A stretch of 64,000 nt of DNA, taken from the NCBI RefSeq assembly GCF_016587415.1, contig NZ_BNJI01000001.1, positions 682,001 to 746,000 on the forward strand, given 5' to 3'. The position numbers and the translations under genes are program-made. Under the pieces are notes generated by a model that was not told where the DNA came from, made no database searches, and saw only the letters and a list, made by a program, of their open reading frames with translations. This DNA is from Ktedonobacter sp. SOSP1-85 (GTDB lineage: Bacteria; Chloroflexota; Ktedonobacteria; Ktedonobacterales; Ktedonobacteraceae). Of this stretch, positions 34,039 through 43,330 are shown one piece after another; the stretch's first letter is position 1; every line of letters begins with the position of its first letter.

Positions 34039-34332
34039 ATGCACGTACGCACCTCGATCATCCGTCTCGTCCCGGGCACATATGAGGAGGCCATTGCCCT
34101 CTTTCGCGACATTATTCTCCCCAGCGCACAGGAGCAGAAGGGCTTTAAAGGTGCTCAGATTCAGCATAGCGATAGTGATCCCAATCGCCTGATCGTCATG
34201 AGCTTCTGGGCCAGCGTGGAAGATCTACTGGCAAGCGAACCGCCCGCAGAGATTCACATGCATATGGATCGCCTGGGCGAACTGATTGAGAACGCCGACC
34301 AGGACAATTATTTTGTCGTACATCGCATGTGA
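34039..34332 (+). CDS. Small ABM-like dimeric alpha/beta-barrel protein
   Basis: 97 residues from ATG 34039, with GGAGAGGAGAAG just upstream. The pattern of a first strand (RTSIIRLVPGTYEEA), a helix (ALFRDIILPSAQEQKGF), two strands (KGAQIQHSDSDPNRLIVMSFW) and a second helix ending in a strand (NYFVVHRM) is that of antibiotic-biosynthesis-monooxygenase or stress-response A/B-barrel proteins. Such proteins form dimers and may bind haem or small aromatics. No catalytic residue can be named. It stands alone between repeats. Confidence 0.65.
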   Translation: MHVRTSIIRLVPGTYEEAIALFRDIILPSAQEQKGFKGAQIQHSDSDPNRLIVMSFWASVEDLLASEPPAEIHMHMDRLGELIENADQDNYFVVHRM

Positions 34333-34422
34333 GATAGCACCAACAAATGCATATACCACCAGTCGAAGTATCCCAGGGTCACGCGCCTCTACGAGAAACC
34401 ACTCCGCCTGTAGTAGTCCCGC

Positions 34423-34603
34423 CGCCCATGCAGGAAGGGCCTGTAGTGCTTGTAAACCCCCATTCGGGGGCGCAGCGGCACAACCTACCAAGGCCCCTCC
34501 TGCTGGACGGCTGCGTTTCTCTGGTGCGACCCACGCCCGGCAGGAAGAAAAAAGGTAGGTGCTTGTAAACGGCGCACCTACCTTTTTTCCTCCTGCATGG
34601 GCG
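34423..34603. repeat. MITE-like element with CGCCCATGCAGGA ends
   Basis: Terminal inverted repeats of 13 bp (34423-34435 and 34591-34603) bound about 181 bases. Inside are CCCCCATTCGGGGGCGCAG and, near the right end, a hairpin with 15-bp arms (34548-34562 and 34574-34588) that ends in TTTTTT and could terminate rightward transcripts before the glucosidase gene. The remaining gap shows no gene. Confidence 0.6.
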
Positions 34604-34684
34604 TGGGATTGCCCTCTTGCATCCTTCATATTCATGCTCTACTATACGAAACAGAATCCTTTACAGAGAGGTAATTTTTAATTT

Positions 34685-36280
34685 ATGACGCAGACTCCCT
34701 CCTGGTGGCAGACCGGGACCATATATCAGATCTATCCACGTAGCTTTATGGATGGCAATGGGGATGGCATCGGTGACATCCCCGGCATTATTAGCAAACT
34801 CGATTATCTCCGCTGGCTTGACGTCGATGCGATCTGGCTCTCGCCAATCTATCCCTCACCTATGGCCGACTTCGGCTATGATATCGCAGATTATACCGAT
34901 GTCCATCCGATCTTCGGCAAGCTCTCCGATATGGAGCAACTCATCGTGGAGGCTCATAAGCGTGACCTCAAGGTCATCCTCGACTTCGTGCCCAACCACA
35001 CCTCGGACGAGCATCCCTGGTTCCAGGAGTCACGCTCTAGCCGCGACAACCCACGCCGCGATTGGTATATGTGGCATGATCCCGCGTCCGATGGTGGCCC
35101 TCCCAATAACTGGACCAGTTTCTTTGGTGGTTCGGCCTGGCAATTCGATGAGCAGACGGGACAATACTATCTGCACATGTTTGATGTTAAGCAGCCTGAC
35201 CTGAACTGGCGCAATCCCGATATGCGCGAAGCGATGTATAATGTCCTGCGCTTCTGGCTGGAGCGCGGCATCGATGGCTTCCGTGTCGATGTACTCTGGA
35301 TGCTGCTTAAAGATGAACAACTGCGCGACAACCCACAGCATCCAGATTGGAAGCCCGGCGATCCCCCTTATTTGCGCCAGGAAGGCCGCTATACTGAAGA
35401 CCAGCCCGGCATACACGAGATTGTACGCGAGATGCGCAAGACCCTCGACGAGTTTGGCGAGCGAGTCTTCATCGGCGAGATCTACCTCCCCATCCACCGC
35501 TTGATGCATTACTACGGCGAGATGCTGGACGAGGCCCATCTCCCCTTCAACTTCCAGTTTGTGACCACGCCAACCTGGGAGGCACGCACCATCCAGAGCA
35601 TGGTCCATGAGTACGAGGAGGCCCTACCCGAGGGGGCCTGGCCCAACTGGGTGCTGGGGAATCACGACCGCCCACGCGTGGCCTCACGCCTGGGTCGCGA
35701 GCAGGCACGCGCCGCGCAGATGCTCCTGCTGACCCTACGCGGCACCCCCACATGCTACTATGGCGATGAACTGGGCATGCAAGACGTAGCGATCCCGCTT
35801 GAGATGATGCATGATCCCCAGGGCAAGGATAATCCCGCCAATGGCCGCGATCCAAATCGCACACCCATGCAGTGGGACGACACGCCGAACGCGGGCTTCA
35901 GCCCGGCGGGTATCCAGACCTGGCTTCCTATCGCCTTAGACTATCAGAACAATAACGTCGCCGCGGAACAGCAGGACCCACGCTCCTTCCTGACTCTGAC
36001 GCGCACACTCCTGACGCTGCGCCGCGCACTTCCGGCACTCTCCCAGGGTACCTATCAGACCCTGGACCAGGATAATGCCAACTGCTTCGCCTTTCTGCGC
36101 GAACACGAGGACACGCGCTACCTGGTCGTCCTCAACTTCGCAGAGACCGAGCAGGTAGTGAAACCCTTGCCAACTGGTCAGGGGCACATCATCCTCTCCA
36201 CCTACCTGGACCGCGAAGAGGACGTCGACCTGGCGCACCTCCAGCTCCGCGCCCACGAAGGCTGCCTGATTAAGTTATAG
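34685..36280 (+). CDS. Glycoside hydrolase family 13 alpha-glucosidase
   Basis: 531 residues. The barrel starts at YQIYPRSFMDGNGDGIGD. The GH13 conserved regions follow: DFVPNHTSDEHPW (region I), GFRVDVLW with the nucleophile Asp202 (II), FIGEIYLP with the acid/base Glu265 (III) and LGNHDRPR with Asp328 (IV). The short C-terminal beta domain has LNFAET. This set fits oligo-1,6-glucosidase or alpha-glucosidase enzymes acting on small malto- or isomalto-oligosaccharides in the cytoplasm, as no signal peptide is seen. Trehalose synthase-type isomerase activity is a less likely alternative. It has no sugar transporter or regulator beside it. Confidence 0.92.
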   Translation: MTQTPSWWQTGTIYQIYPRSFMDGNGDGIGDIPGIISKLDYLRWLDVDAIWLSPIYPSPMADFGYDIADYTDVHPIFGKLSDMEQLIVEAHKRDLKVILDFVPNHTSDEHPWFQESRSSRDNPRRDWYMWHDPASDGGPPNNWTSFFGGSAWQFDEQTGQYYLHMFDVKQPDLNWRNPDMREAMYNVLRFWLERGIDGFRVDVLWMLLKDEQLRDNPQHPDWKPGDPPYLRQEGRYTEDQPGIHEIVREMRKTLDEFGERVFIGEIYLPIHRLMHYYGEMLDEAHLPFNFQFVTTPTWEARTIQSMVHEYEEALPEGAWPNWVLGNHDRPRVASRLGREQARAAQMLLLTLRGTPTCYYGDELGMQDVAIPLEMMHDPQGKDNPANGRDPNRTPMQWDDTPNAGFSPAGIQTWLPIALDYQNNNVAAEQQDPRSFLTLTRTLLTLRRALPALSQGTYQTLDQDNANCFAFLREHEDTRYLVVLNFAETEQVVKPLPTGQGHIILSTYLDREEDVDLAHLQLRAHEGCLIKL

Positions 36281-36346
36281 AGAAGAGGATCATGATATGT
36301 AGGCGCGCGCTAAAGCACGCGCCTACATATCATGATCCTCTTCTCT
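36279..36346 (+). terminator. Hairpin terminator of the glucosidase gene, 29-bp arms
   Basis: Perfect 29-bp arms (36279-36307 and 36318-36346) with a 10-base loop; the left arm begins on the last bases of the stop codon. The loop region GCTAAAGCACGCGCCTAC is also found in the kinase-embedded repeat with one or two changes. Confidence 0.75.
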
Positions 36347-36421
36347 CTATTTATATCTATTGTTTTTCATATCTGCCCGTGGTATGCTTTTCTCATCCCA
36401 GTATCCAGGAAGGAGGAATGA

Positions 36422-36772
36422 ATGCACGTCATGATTGATTACCACGATAAGCCGGATTTCCCAACCCTGGCGGCGTATATCAGCCAGCGCTACGCGGCGC
36501 TGCGTCTCCCCTACCAGCAATGGGCCTACCTGGCACGGCTCGCCATTCAGCACCTTCCCTACAATGAACGCCAGCTAGACCTCCTGGCCAATGATATCAC
36601 ACGCCAACGCACAGAACTTCATCGCGCTATCTTATTTGCCTCGGAACACTTTTGCGATGAACTACTAGATCACATTCGTACCCAGGCCCATATGAGCAAG
36701 TACGCCTGGAAATCCTTCTACAAAAACCAACCGATTACACTCAAAAATGGCTTTCACCTGTTGATATTTTAA
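36422..36772 (+). CDS. Small protein of unknown function
   Basis: 116 residues, ATG at 36422 six bases after GGAGGA. Mostly helical in appearance and hydrophilic, with a Tyr/Gln/Leu-rich first half (ISQRYAALRLPYQQWAYLARL) and a basic, aromatic end (KYAWKSFYKNQPITLKNGF). One Cys. No membrane segment, signal peptide or known motif. It ends one base before a palindromic repeat and converges on the ABC exporter genes. I do not recognise it. Confidence 0.6.
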   Translation: MHVMIDYHDKPDFPTLAAYISQRYAALRLPYQQWAYLARLAIQHLPYNERQLDLLANDITRQRTELHRAILFASEHFCDELLDHIRTQAHMSKYAWKSFYKNQPITLKNGFHLLIF

Positions 36773-36773
36773 A

Positions 36774-36854
36774 AGTAGGGTCCATGCTTGCATGGACTTG
36801 CGAGCGTAGAGACGTTCCACGTGTAAGAGAGTCCATGCAAGCATGGACCCTACT
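36774..36854. repeat. Palindromic repeat, GTAGGGTCCATGC family
   Basis: Perfect 25-bp arms (36774-36798 and 36830-36854) around a 31-base spacer, nearly identical to those at 19973-20081. It lies between convergent genes and may terminate both. Confidence 0.75.
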
Positions 36855-36882
36855 ACACTGACTTTCTTCGTGAATTCACCGC

Positions 36883-38532
36883 TTAGCGCCCAATATCTTT
36901 TCGGACAAAGCGCGCCGCAGCCAGCACCAGGGCTACGATGGCAACCGCCAGCACCCCTAGCATATTGCCCAGCGATAGACCATGAATCAGTGGCGTTCCA
37001 TAGTAGTAAAAGGCGGAGAGGCGCAGCGTCGTCTCCGGCCAGCTCAGCTCTGGACCGACATAGCTGATAAAAAACCAGATTACCAGCAAGAAGCTCAGGA
37101 GACCAGTATCCACCGCCGCACGCAGCCAGCCGGAGAGCAGGTAGCCAATGGCGGCCATCAGCAGCCCCAGGGGAATAAGCGAGAGCGTCGCGGCAGCCAG
37201 GTTACCTCCGTCGAGCTTCAGGCCACTGGCGACCGAGGCCAGCGCCGTGGCGCCCAGGGTTACCAGGCCGATAAGCACCGTGGCCGTGGTGAGCGCACCA
37301 AAGCGTGCCAGAATGACGGTCAGGCGCGACTGCGGCGTTGCCAGCACCATTTCATGCAAACCATCCTCTTCATCAGACGACCAGCGGCTGGCCTGGGTAA
37401 TGGCGAAGGCCATCAGGAGCAGCGGCAGGAAGGAGAAGAGCGCGCTGAGCAGGGTGGCATTGGTATTGACATCACTCCCACCAACTTTTGTGATAAACCC
37501 TTTGAGCAAGGGCGAGTCCTGGTACATGGAGGAGAGTTGCGCCTCAGACTGCTTAACAATCACAACTACCCACCCGGCGAAGCCAGCGATACCCAGCGTC
37601 CACCAGCAGGCGGGAGCTATAACCATCCCCAGGCTGCGTGTATAGACCGACTTCAGCGACCAGGAATTTACCGGGAGCGCTCGCTCCAGGGACATAGTTC
37701 GCTCTGGCAGGCGCAGCCAGCGTGGCAGCTGCACCACACTGCCAATATCGCGCCGCGCAAAGAAAACCAGCGCCGCGACACTCAGCAGAACGCTCAGGCC
37801 CAGCAGGACAAGTAGCCCAAGAGCGTCGGCACTGTGACCCGGCACGATGGGCTTGCTCAGATTATAGTAGTAGATGGGAGACAAACGGCTGATCCATTCG
37901 GTATTGGGTGTCACCCGGTGTACCATATCCAGCATGATAAAGAGTACCAGCAGGCCACCAGTCACGCCAGCCGCTTTGCCGCGCTCGGGCAAGAATTGGG
38001 AGAGCAGCAGCGCGATAGATCCAAACACAGCGCTTATAAGCGATATATTCAAGCCATAGAGCAGGGCATCGCCCAGGCCAAAAGATCCTTTTACAGACTG
38101 GCCACCCGCGAAGGTCAGGAGTCCAATAAGCAGGCCCATACCCAGCAGAGCGGTCCATACAGCGGCCAGCTTCTCCAGCGCGATGCGCACGCGTCCACGC
38201 GGCAGCGAGAGAAGGACATCCATGGAGCCGCGCTCCTCCTCGCCACGCAGCAGGCGGCTACATATCAGGAGCGGCCAGATGGCGATAATCAAGATAGTAA
38301 AGCCATACTTAAAGGTTGCATAGCCTCCGGGGGTATCTACAGCGATCGGCTCGGCCAGCCAGGCGTACGAACTAGACAGGCTGACGAGCGCGGCCCGCGC
38401 CTGTGGCGTATTCACCAGCGAGGGAACGGCGGAGAGCACGACATACATGAGCAGGCCCAGGCCCAGGCCCCAGCCTAAAATGGCAATGCGGGCCTCGCGC
38501 AGGGTCTTGAGGTAGACGCTAGTGAACCACAT
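36883..38532 (-). CDS. ABC-2 type exporter permease
   Basis: 549 residues from the ATG at 38532, six bases after AAGGAGG; a frame to 38568 would overlap the ATPase gene further. Twelve or so hydrophobic segments in two similar halves, each starting with a TxxREARxxILGWGLG- or RSLGMVIAPACWW-like entry helix, mark a fused pair of ABC-2 permeases. SRLLRGEEERGSMDVLLSLPRGR and RWSSDEEDGLHEMVLATPQSR are the matching cytoplasmic coupling loops. It overlaps the ATPase gene by 14 bases, so the two are translationally coupled. Substrate unknown; drugs or lipids are common. Confidence 0.88.
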   Translation of the reverse strand: MWFTSVYLKTLREARIAILGWGLGLGLLMYVVLSAVPSLVNTPQARAALVSLSSSYAWLAEPIAVDTPGGYATFKYGFTILIIAIWPLLICSRLLRGEEERGSMDVLLSLPRGRVRIALEKLAAVWTALLGMGLLIGLLTFAGGQSVKGSFGLGDALLYGLNISLISAVFGSIALLLSQFLPERGKAAGVTGGLLVLFIMLDMVHRVTPNTEWISRLSPIYYYNLSKPIVPGHSADALGLLVLLGLSVLLSVAALVFFARRDIGSVVQLPRWLRLPERTMSLERALPVNSWSLKSVYTRSLGMVIAPACWWTLGIAGFAGWVVVIVKQSEAQLSSMYQDSPLLKGFITKVGGSDVNTNATLLSALFSFLPLLLMAFAITQASRWSSDEEDGLHEMVLATPQSRLTVILARFGALTTATVLIGLVTLGATALASVASGLKLDGGNLAAATLSLIPLGLLMAAIGYLLSGWLRAAVDTGLLSFLLVIWFFISYVGPELSWPETTLRLSAFYYYGTPLIHGLSLGNMLGVLAVAIVALVLAAARFVRKDIGR

Positions 38533-39448
38533 GGCTGGCCTCCTTAACGGCCTGACCGTCGCTCTCATAATAGCGCATGAAGATGTCTTCCAGGCTCGGC
38601 TCGTGGCTCGTCAAGCCTATAACTGAAAACTGAGCTGCCTCTTTGATCACAGCATCCGCCTGGCCCTGTACAAACAGGCGCAAGGTATGCCCGTCGACCA
38701 GCGATTCCACCTGTTCCACACCCGCAAGCCCTTTGAAGGCCTCAGCAGGAACCGGGCTGGCAAAGGTGATGGTCAGCTCATGACGCTTGATATCCTTCAA
38801 ATCATTAATAAGACCTACGCGCACGAGTTGACCACCGCGAATAATGGCGACGCGATTACACGTCTGCTCAACCTCGGTCAGGATGTGCGAAGAGAGAAAA
38901 ACCGTGCGCCCATCATCGCGCACCTCTGTAACCATGCGATCAAACTCTTGCTGGTTCAGCGGGTCCAGGCCACTGGTCGGCTCATCTAGAATTAACAGAC
39001 GCGGGCGATGCATAAAGGCCTGAATGATGCCAAGTTTACGCTTATTGCCAGTGGAATACTGGCGGATCTTACGGGTGGGATCGAAATCCAGCTGGGCGAT
39101 CAGTTGCTTGAGATAGCTCTGATCGATGCCGCCGCGTAGATGGCCAAAGTATTGGAGAATCTGGCCCCCGGTCAGGTTGGGATCAAGCGAGAGTTCGCCC
39201 GGCAGGTAGCCGACCAGGCGCTTGATCTCTACGGACTGCTGCCAGATATCCAGTCCAGCGATGTGTGCCGTGCCCGCGTCGGCGCGTAACAGCGCCATCA
39301 GCAGGCGAATCGTCGTGGTTTTGCCCGCGCCATTGGGGCCAAGAAAGCCAAAGACCTCGCCCTCTTCCACCTGGAAGGAGACATCGGTAATGCCGCGCTT
39401 GCTACCATAGCGCTTGGTCAGGTGGTCCACTTCAATAATCGCTGTCAT
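38519..39448 (-). CDS. ABC exporter ATP-binding subunit
   Basis: 309 residues. Walker A GPNGAGKT (37-44), the signature YSTGNKRKLGI, Walker B LLILDEPTSGLDPL and the switch His in FLSSHI are all present. This is the DrrA/CcmA class that works with ABC-2 permeases, and the C-terminal region after about 220 is the usual extension. It precedes and overlaps the permease gene. A TetR-type gene on the same strand lies just upstream and is the probable controller of the pair. Confidence 0.93.
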   Translation of the reverse strand: MTAIIEVDHLTKRYGSKRGITDVSFQVEEGEVFGFLGPNGAGKTTTIRLLMALLRADAGTAHIAGLDIWQQSVEIKRLVGYLPGELSLDPNLTGGQILQYFGHLRGGIDQSYLKQLIAQLDFDPTRKIRQYSTGNKRKLGIIQAFMHRPRLLILDEPTSGLDPLNQQEFDRMVTEVRDDGRTVFLSSHILTEVEQTCNRVAIIRGGQLVRVGLINDLKDIKRHELTITFASPVPAEAFKGLAGVEQVESLVDGHTLRLFVQGQADAVIKEAAQFSVIGLTSHEPSLEDIFMRYYESDGQAVKEASHVVH

Positions 39449-39519
39449 GTTAGCGTCCTTTTCCTCTTATTGAGAGGCTAAAAATTCACAAAAAGCATAA
39501 AACACATGGTATTTTTTCC

Positions 39520-39588
39520 GGTGGGGATCTCCACGATTAATCGCCTTCGGACACGCTAGCCTCCCGATTCATCGTGGAGGTCCCTACC
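39520..39588. repeat. Inverted repeat overlapping the TetR stop
   Basis: Arms 39520-39537 and 39571-39588 (18 bases, two transitions) with ends GGTGGGGATC..GGTCCCTACC related to the element at 15115-15304. It spans the stop of the leftward TetR gene, so the last codons are repeat-derived. Confidence 0.6.
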
Positions 39589-40310
39589 AGTCTGGAATAA
39601 GGTGGCAGCCATTGGGCAAGGTCGTCGCGTGTAGCGAGCCACAGGCTGTTGGCGGGCGCGCCGAGCACACGCTCCATGGCGTCAGAGGTCGCGACAGCGA
39701 TCCTCTCAAGGCGTGGCAGGTCGTCTTGCGAACATTCCTCTGAGAGAAACAGCTCGGCAAATGCATAGCCAAAATCCTCAAGCATGGAGATGATCAAGCG
39801 CGCTGCCTGGTCGGGATAGGCGATCTGGAAGACGCCTTCCCGAGATCCTTGCAGGATCATCTCCTCCAGCCAGGGAGTCAGGCGCTTGATCCTGGTGGAA
39901 TGCAGCTTATGGCGCACAATGGCGTTGTCATCGGCATACCAGATACGAGTGTACGCAAGCAACAGGTCTCTATGCGCCAGCTTCCAGCGGTCAGCTGTAG
40001 CAAAGAAGCGCTGAAACTTTTCAATCGCGCCCAATTCTCGATCATGAACGATGGGGAGTATTTGGGCTTCAACCGCGCTCCCCATGCGTTCGACAAGTGC
40101 CGCGAGCAATGCTGGCTTGGAATCAAAGTAGTGATAGAACGCCCCAGAAGAAATGCCCAGCTCACCCAGCAAGTCGGCAATTGCCATCTGCTCATAACCT
40201 TTGGTCGCAATAGCCCGCTGGGCCGCGTCAAGAATAGCGTTACGCCTGGCTGCATGGGCTGCCTCGTTAACGACTCGTGCCATATCCTCCCTCTCCCAAT
40301 TAACAAACAT
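39537..40310 (-). CDS. TetR family regulator of the ABC exporter
   Basis: 257 residues from ATG 40310, or 248 from ATG 40283, which has its GGGAGG too close for comfort. The HTH is RRNAILDAAQRAIATKGYEQMAIADLLGELGISSGAFYHYF, cut here to GYEQMAIADLLGELGISSGA for the key part. The large C-terminal ligand domain is of no known specificity. It lies 88 bases upstream of the ATPase gene on the same strand, so the regulator and exporter are probably one unit. The C-terminal tail is encoded partly by a palindromic repeat. Confidence 0.88.
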   Translation of the reverse strand: MFVNWEREDMARVVNEAAHAARRNAILDAAQRAIATKGYEQMAIADLLGELGISSGAFYHYFDSKPALLAALVERMGSAVEAQILPIVHDRELGAIEKFQRFFATADRWKLAHRDLLLAYTRIWYADDNAIVRHKLHSTRIKRLTPWLEEMILQGSREGVFQIAYPDQAARLIISMLEDFGYAFAELFLSEECSQDDLPRLERIAVATSDAMERVLGAPANSLWLATRDDLAQWLPPYSRLVGTSTMNREASVSEGD

Positions 40311-40426
40311 ACTCTCGGTTTATTATTCATAGTATAAGCTCATACATGGATCGCTGTCAATAAAAATGTTCATCATTATCCGAGTTTCTCAAAATTTCTT
40401 GAGGTTCTCTTGTCTCAACTCACAAT

Positions 40427-40491
40427 CTCATCAAGAGAAAAGCCCGGACCATTCACCTTCGGTGAATGGTCCGGGCTTTTCTCTTGATGAG
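40427..40491 (-). terminator. Hairpin terminator of pckA, 31-bp perfect arms
   Basis: Arms 40427-40457 and 40461-40491 with a TTC loop, nine bases beyond the leftward pckA stop. It also lies upstream of the TetR gene. Confidence 0.78.
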
Positions 40492-40500
40492 GTTATTAGC

Positions 40501-42084
40501 TTAGCGTGGGCCAGCGGCGCGTATATCCTCGCTAACGAGGGTGAACTGCTCAAAATTCTTTTTGAACAGTTCGGCCAGGTAGGTGGCCTGCTGATCATAG
40601 CCGTCCTGGTCGATCCAGGTGTTGCGCGGCTGCAAGACCTCAGCCGGGACGCCTGGACAGGTCGTTGGAATTTGCAGGCCAAAGATGGGATCGGTCATGA
40701 TCTCCGCCTGCTCAATATCGCCATTAATCGCGGCCTTGACCATCTGGCGCGTGTAGTTGATGTTGATACGCGAGCCAATGCCATAGGCACCACCCGTCCA
40801 GCCGGTGTTGATCAGGTAGCAGCGCACATTGTGCTTCTCGATGCGCTCACGCAGCAGGTTCGCATACTCACCTGGGCGCAAGGGCAAGAAGGCCGCACCA
40901 AAGCAGGAGCTAAAGGTCGCCTGGGGCGAGGTCACGCCCCGCTCGGTACCCGCCAGCTTGCTGGTATAGCCCGAGAGGAAGTAGTACATAGCCTGCTTAG
41001 TCGTCAGCTTCGAGATGGGAGGCAAGACACCAAAGGAGTCAGCCGTCAAGAAGATCACCGCCTGGGGCTGGCCGCCCATGCCAGATTCCACAACATTGTC
41101 GATGAAGTCGATCGGGTAGGCCACGCGTGTGTTCTCGGTCAGCGAGCTATCTTCGTATTTGGGATTACGAGTCTTCTCATCGAGAACAACATTCTCGTAG
41201 ACCGAGCCAAAGCGGATCGCGTTCCAGATCTGAGGCTCGTACTTCTCGGAGAGGTTGATGCACTTGGCATAACAGCCGCCCTCAAAGTTGAAGACGCCAT
41301 TATCACCCCAGCCGTGCTCGTCGTCACCGATCAGTCGGCGCTCGGGGTCGGCGGAGAGGCTGGTCTTACCCGTGCCAGAGAGGCCGAAGAAGAGCGCCAC
41401 ATCACCATCTTCGCCAATATTGGCGGAGCAGTGCATCGGCAGCACTCCCTGGGCCGGAAGAATAAAGTTAAGCACAGTAAAGATCGACTTCTTCATCTCG
41501 CCCGCGTACTCTGTACCCGCGATCAAGACCAGGCGCTCTTCAAAATCAATAATAATAGCGGTTTCGGAACGTGTACCATGAGCGCGTGGATTCATGCGGA
41601 AATGAGGAACGCAGAGAATCGTAAAGCCAGGATTCTCGCTCGTCTGATCGCTCTCGTTCGCGCGTAAGAAAAGCTGGCGTGCGAAGAGATTATGCCAGGC
41701 CAGCTCGGTAATAACCTGGATCGGCATACGATAGTTGGGATCAGCACCAGCCGCCGCGTCTAAGACATAGACATCGCGCCCCTGAAGATAGTCCGACAAG
41801 CTCTGGCGAATAAGAGCAAATGTCTCGGGAGACATGGGATGATTATTCTCGCCCCACCAGATCTTCGATGCGATCTCCTCGTTTGAAACGATAAATTTAT
41901 CCTTGGGGGAGCGGCCAGTGTGGCTTCCTGTCGTCGCACGAAAAGCACCATTCGACGCCAGAACGCCCTCTTTACGAGACAGCGCTTGCTCAATCAACAC
42001 AGCAGGATCTAAATTCCAATTAATAGAGCCTAGATTTGTTAAACCGTAATCTTCAAGAGCCTTCCTGCTCATCATCATTGTCAT
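40501..42084 (-). CDS. pckA: Phosphoenolpyruvate carboxykinase (ATP)
   Basis: 527 residues from the ATG at 42084, ten bases after AAGGAG; the frame runs on to 42159 without a start signal. The enzyme converts oxaloacetate and ATP to PEP in gluconeogenesis. Motifs: RSPKDKFIV near the N-terminus, the kinase-1a loop [13 protein letters not shown], the metal-binding DDEHGW (kinase 2), FEGGCYAKC and the late [11 protein letters not shown]. These define the ATP-dependent class rather than the GTP one. The upstream region holds a 12-base direct repeat (42308-42319 and 42330-42341). Confidence 0.95.
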   Translation of the reverse strand: MTMMMSRKALEDYGLTNLGSINWNLDPAVLIEQALSRKEGVLASNGAFRATTGSHTGRSPKDKFIVSNEEIASKIWWGENNHPMSPETFALIRQSLSDYLQGRDVYVLDAAAGADPNYRMPIQVITELAWHNLFARQLFLRANESDQTSENPGFTILCVPHFRMNPRAHGTRSETAIIIDFEERLVLIAGTEYAGEMKKSIFTVLNFILPAQGVLPMHCSANIGEDGDVALFFGLSGTGKTSLSADPERRLIGDDEHGWGDNGVFNFEGGCYAKCINLSEKYEPQIWNAIRFGSVYENVVLDEKTRNPKYEDSSLTENTRVAYPIDFIDNVVESGMGGQPQAVIFLTADSFGVLPPISKLTTKQAMYYFLSGYTSKLAGTERGVTSPQATFSSCFGAAFLPLRPGEYANLLRERIEKHNVRCYLINTGWTGGAYGIGSRININYTRQMVKAAINGDIEQAEIMTDPIFGLQIPTTCPGVPAEVLQPRNTWIDQDGYDQQATYLAELFKKNFEQFTLVSEDIRAAGPR

Positions 42085-42307
42085 ACTGTTTAATCTCCTT
42101 CGGGGCCAGGTCCTCTCTTGGTTTGCGCGCTTCACAACTACAATGGTGTTGGCACTCATCCACCGAGTACCATTACAACGCGTCCGGCCCCAACCTAACC
42201 ACCGTTAGTTTAATACAATTCATGGCTATAAAGCAACCCATTTTCAGTCTGAATAGCCAGATCTAGCAATAAATGTTAATAATAACCCAATAAAAAAGTA
42301 AATACAT

Positions 42308-42341
42308 ATTCACCTTACACATAAGTGTGATTCACCTTACA
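42308..42341. promoter_or_regulatory. Direct repeat ATTCACCTTACA upstream of pckA
   Basis: Two exact 12-base copies start 22 bases apart, about two DNA turns, roughly 225 bases before the pckA start. Spacing on one helix face suits a regulator dimer. No matching factor is known here, and the rest of the gap shows no gene. Confidence 0.35.
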
Positions 42342-42401
42342 AACGACTGGCACCCCTGCCTGGTTTCACAGCCACCTATCTCTCTCCTTGCACAAAATAT
42401 A

Positions 42402-42435
42402 AAAGAGACCTGGAGATACTACTCCAGGCCTCTTT
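42402..42435 (-). terminator. Hairpin after the Ser-rich membrane protein gene
   Basis: Arms 42402-42415 and 42422-42435 (14 bases, one mismatch), AAAGAGACCTGGAG, some 70 bases beyond the leftward stop, with A/T-rich flanks. Confidence 0.65.
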
Positions 42436-42506
42436 AGATATCTTCCCTTCGCCCAATGATGCTAATTGGTTCATCCAGCAAGTTGTAGAATCCATCTTTT
42501 TGCGGC

Positions 42507-43124
42507 TTAGAAGCTGCCGCCTCCGCCATTGCTGCTGGACGTATCGCCATCGCTCCAGTTGATTGAGGTATCCGAACCGAAGAAGCCACTGCCCTCGTTC
42601 GTATTACCACTATCACTACTACTACTGCTGCTACTCGGCCAGCTATTGTCGGAACTCGAGGTAAAGAGGCTACTACTTGCATGATTCTCGCGTCTCCAGG
42701 TATAGTCCTCACAGTCGTCATCCATATCACCGCCTCGCCTATACTTCACAATCCAGGAGACGATCCCGATCAGGACGATAACGCCAAGAAGAGGCCAAAC
42801 CATCCAGGCGGGCATAGATGAGCCAGATGAGCCAGATGAGCTATGATATGAACTGTGATAGTGGTAAGTAGTAGTGTGTCTGCATGTACATGGGCGCCCC
42901 TGGCTCGTCAAAATAGCATCCACGCCCTTTCCCTGCGCGAAGCTCATGCCTGGCAATGCAGGGTGAACTGCTCGCACCACCAGCATCGACGCATTTCTGA
43001 TCTCATGCTTAATACTCTCCTCCTGAGAGGGCTCAGAGAGATAGGCTCCAGTTACAGCGCCGCACAATAGCAGAAGACAACTCAAACCCAGATATATATT
43101 TATAGGTCTCATCCATCTATTCAT
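42507..43124 (-). CDS. Ser-rich membrane protein of unknown function
   Basis: 205 residues. A hydrophobic N-terminal segment (about 8-28) resembles a signal or anchor. A short extracytoplasmic part with two close Cys (GRPCTCRH) and a His/Ser/Tyr stretch follows, then a membrane helix (about 104-126, PAWMVWPLLGVIVLIGIVSW). The C-terminal 80 residues are almost only Ser, Asp, Gly and Asn and end in GGGGSF, similar to the end of TPM/YgcG-type proteins, though no TPM domain is seen. Function unknown. Confidence 0.6.
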   Translation of the reverse strand: MNRWMRPINIYLGLSCLLLLCGAVTGAYLSEPSQEESIKHEIRNASMLVVRAVHPALPGMSFAQGKGVDAILTSQGRPCTCRHTTTYHYHSSYHSSSGSSGSSMPAWMVWPLLGVIVLIGIVSWIVKYRRGGDMDDDCEDYTWRRENHASSSLFTSSSDNSWPSSSSSSSDSGNTNEGSGFFGSDTSINWSDGDTSSSNGGGGSF

Positions 43125-43194
43125 GCTCTTATTTATCCTGCTCCGATTTTCCTATACAAACGTATGCAAGCACACGCTCACACCGAATTTCGTT

Positions 43195-43330
43195 GTTCCT
43201 GTTTCATCCGTAGGTGCCTCCGGGCCGAAGCCCTTTGGTCTTACCCCGCGTCCGCAGGCAAGTTTGCGTCTTCGTCCGAGCCAGTACCGGAGACGGCTTG
43301 ATCAATGAGCCCGATCAAGCGAAGGGCTTC
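43195..43330 (-). ncRNA. Predicted omegaRNA region of the solo TnpB
   Basis: TnpB guides come from the 3' end of tnpB and the transposon right end. Read leftward past the stop there is a strong stem from GGGCTTCGGCCC and then GATGAAACAGGAAC (ending at 43195). The same phrase, GATGAAGCAGGAAG, follows the other tnpB at 52368-52381, so it probably closes the scaffold, with the guide just after it. Inferred from position and this match only; the 5' limit is a guess. Confidence 0.4.

Noticed and set aside
36982..37815. 277-codon open frame opposite the ABC permease
   Set aside because: Gln/Arg/Gly-rich composition is what antisense of a membrane protein gives; the permease is clear.
40366..41667. 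433-codon open frame on the plus strand opposite pckA
   Set aside because: It starts close to the pckA terminator palindrome and mirrors the codon bias of pckA; no protein family is visible and pckA is certain.
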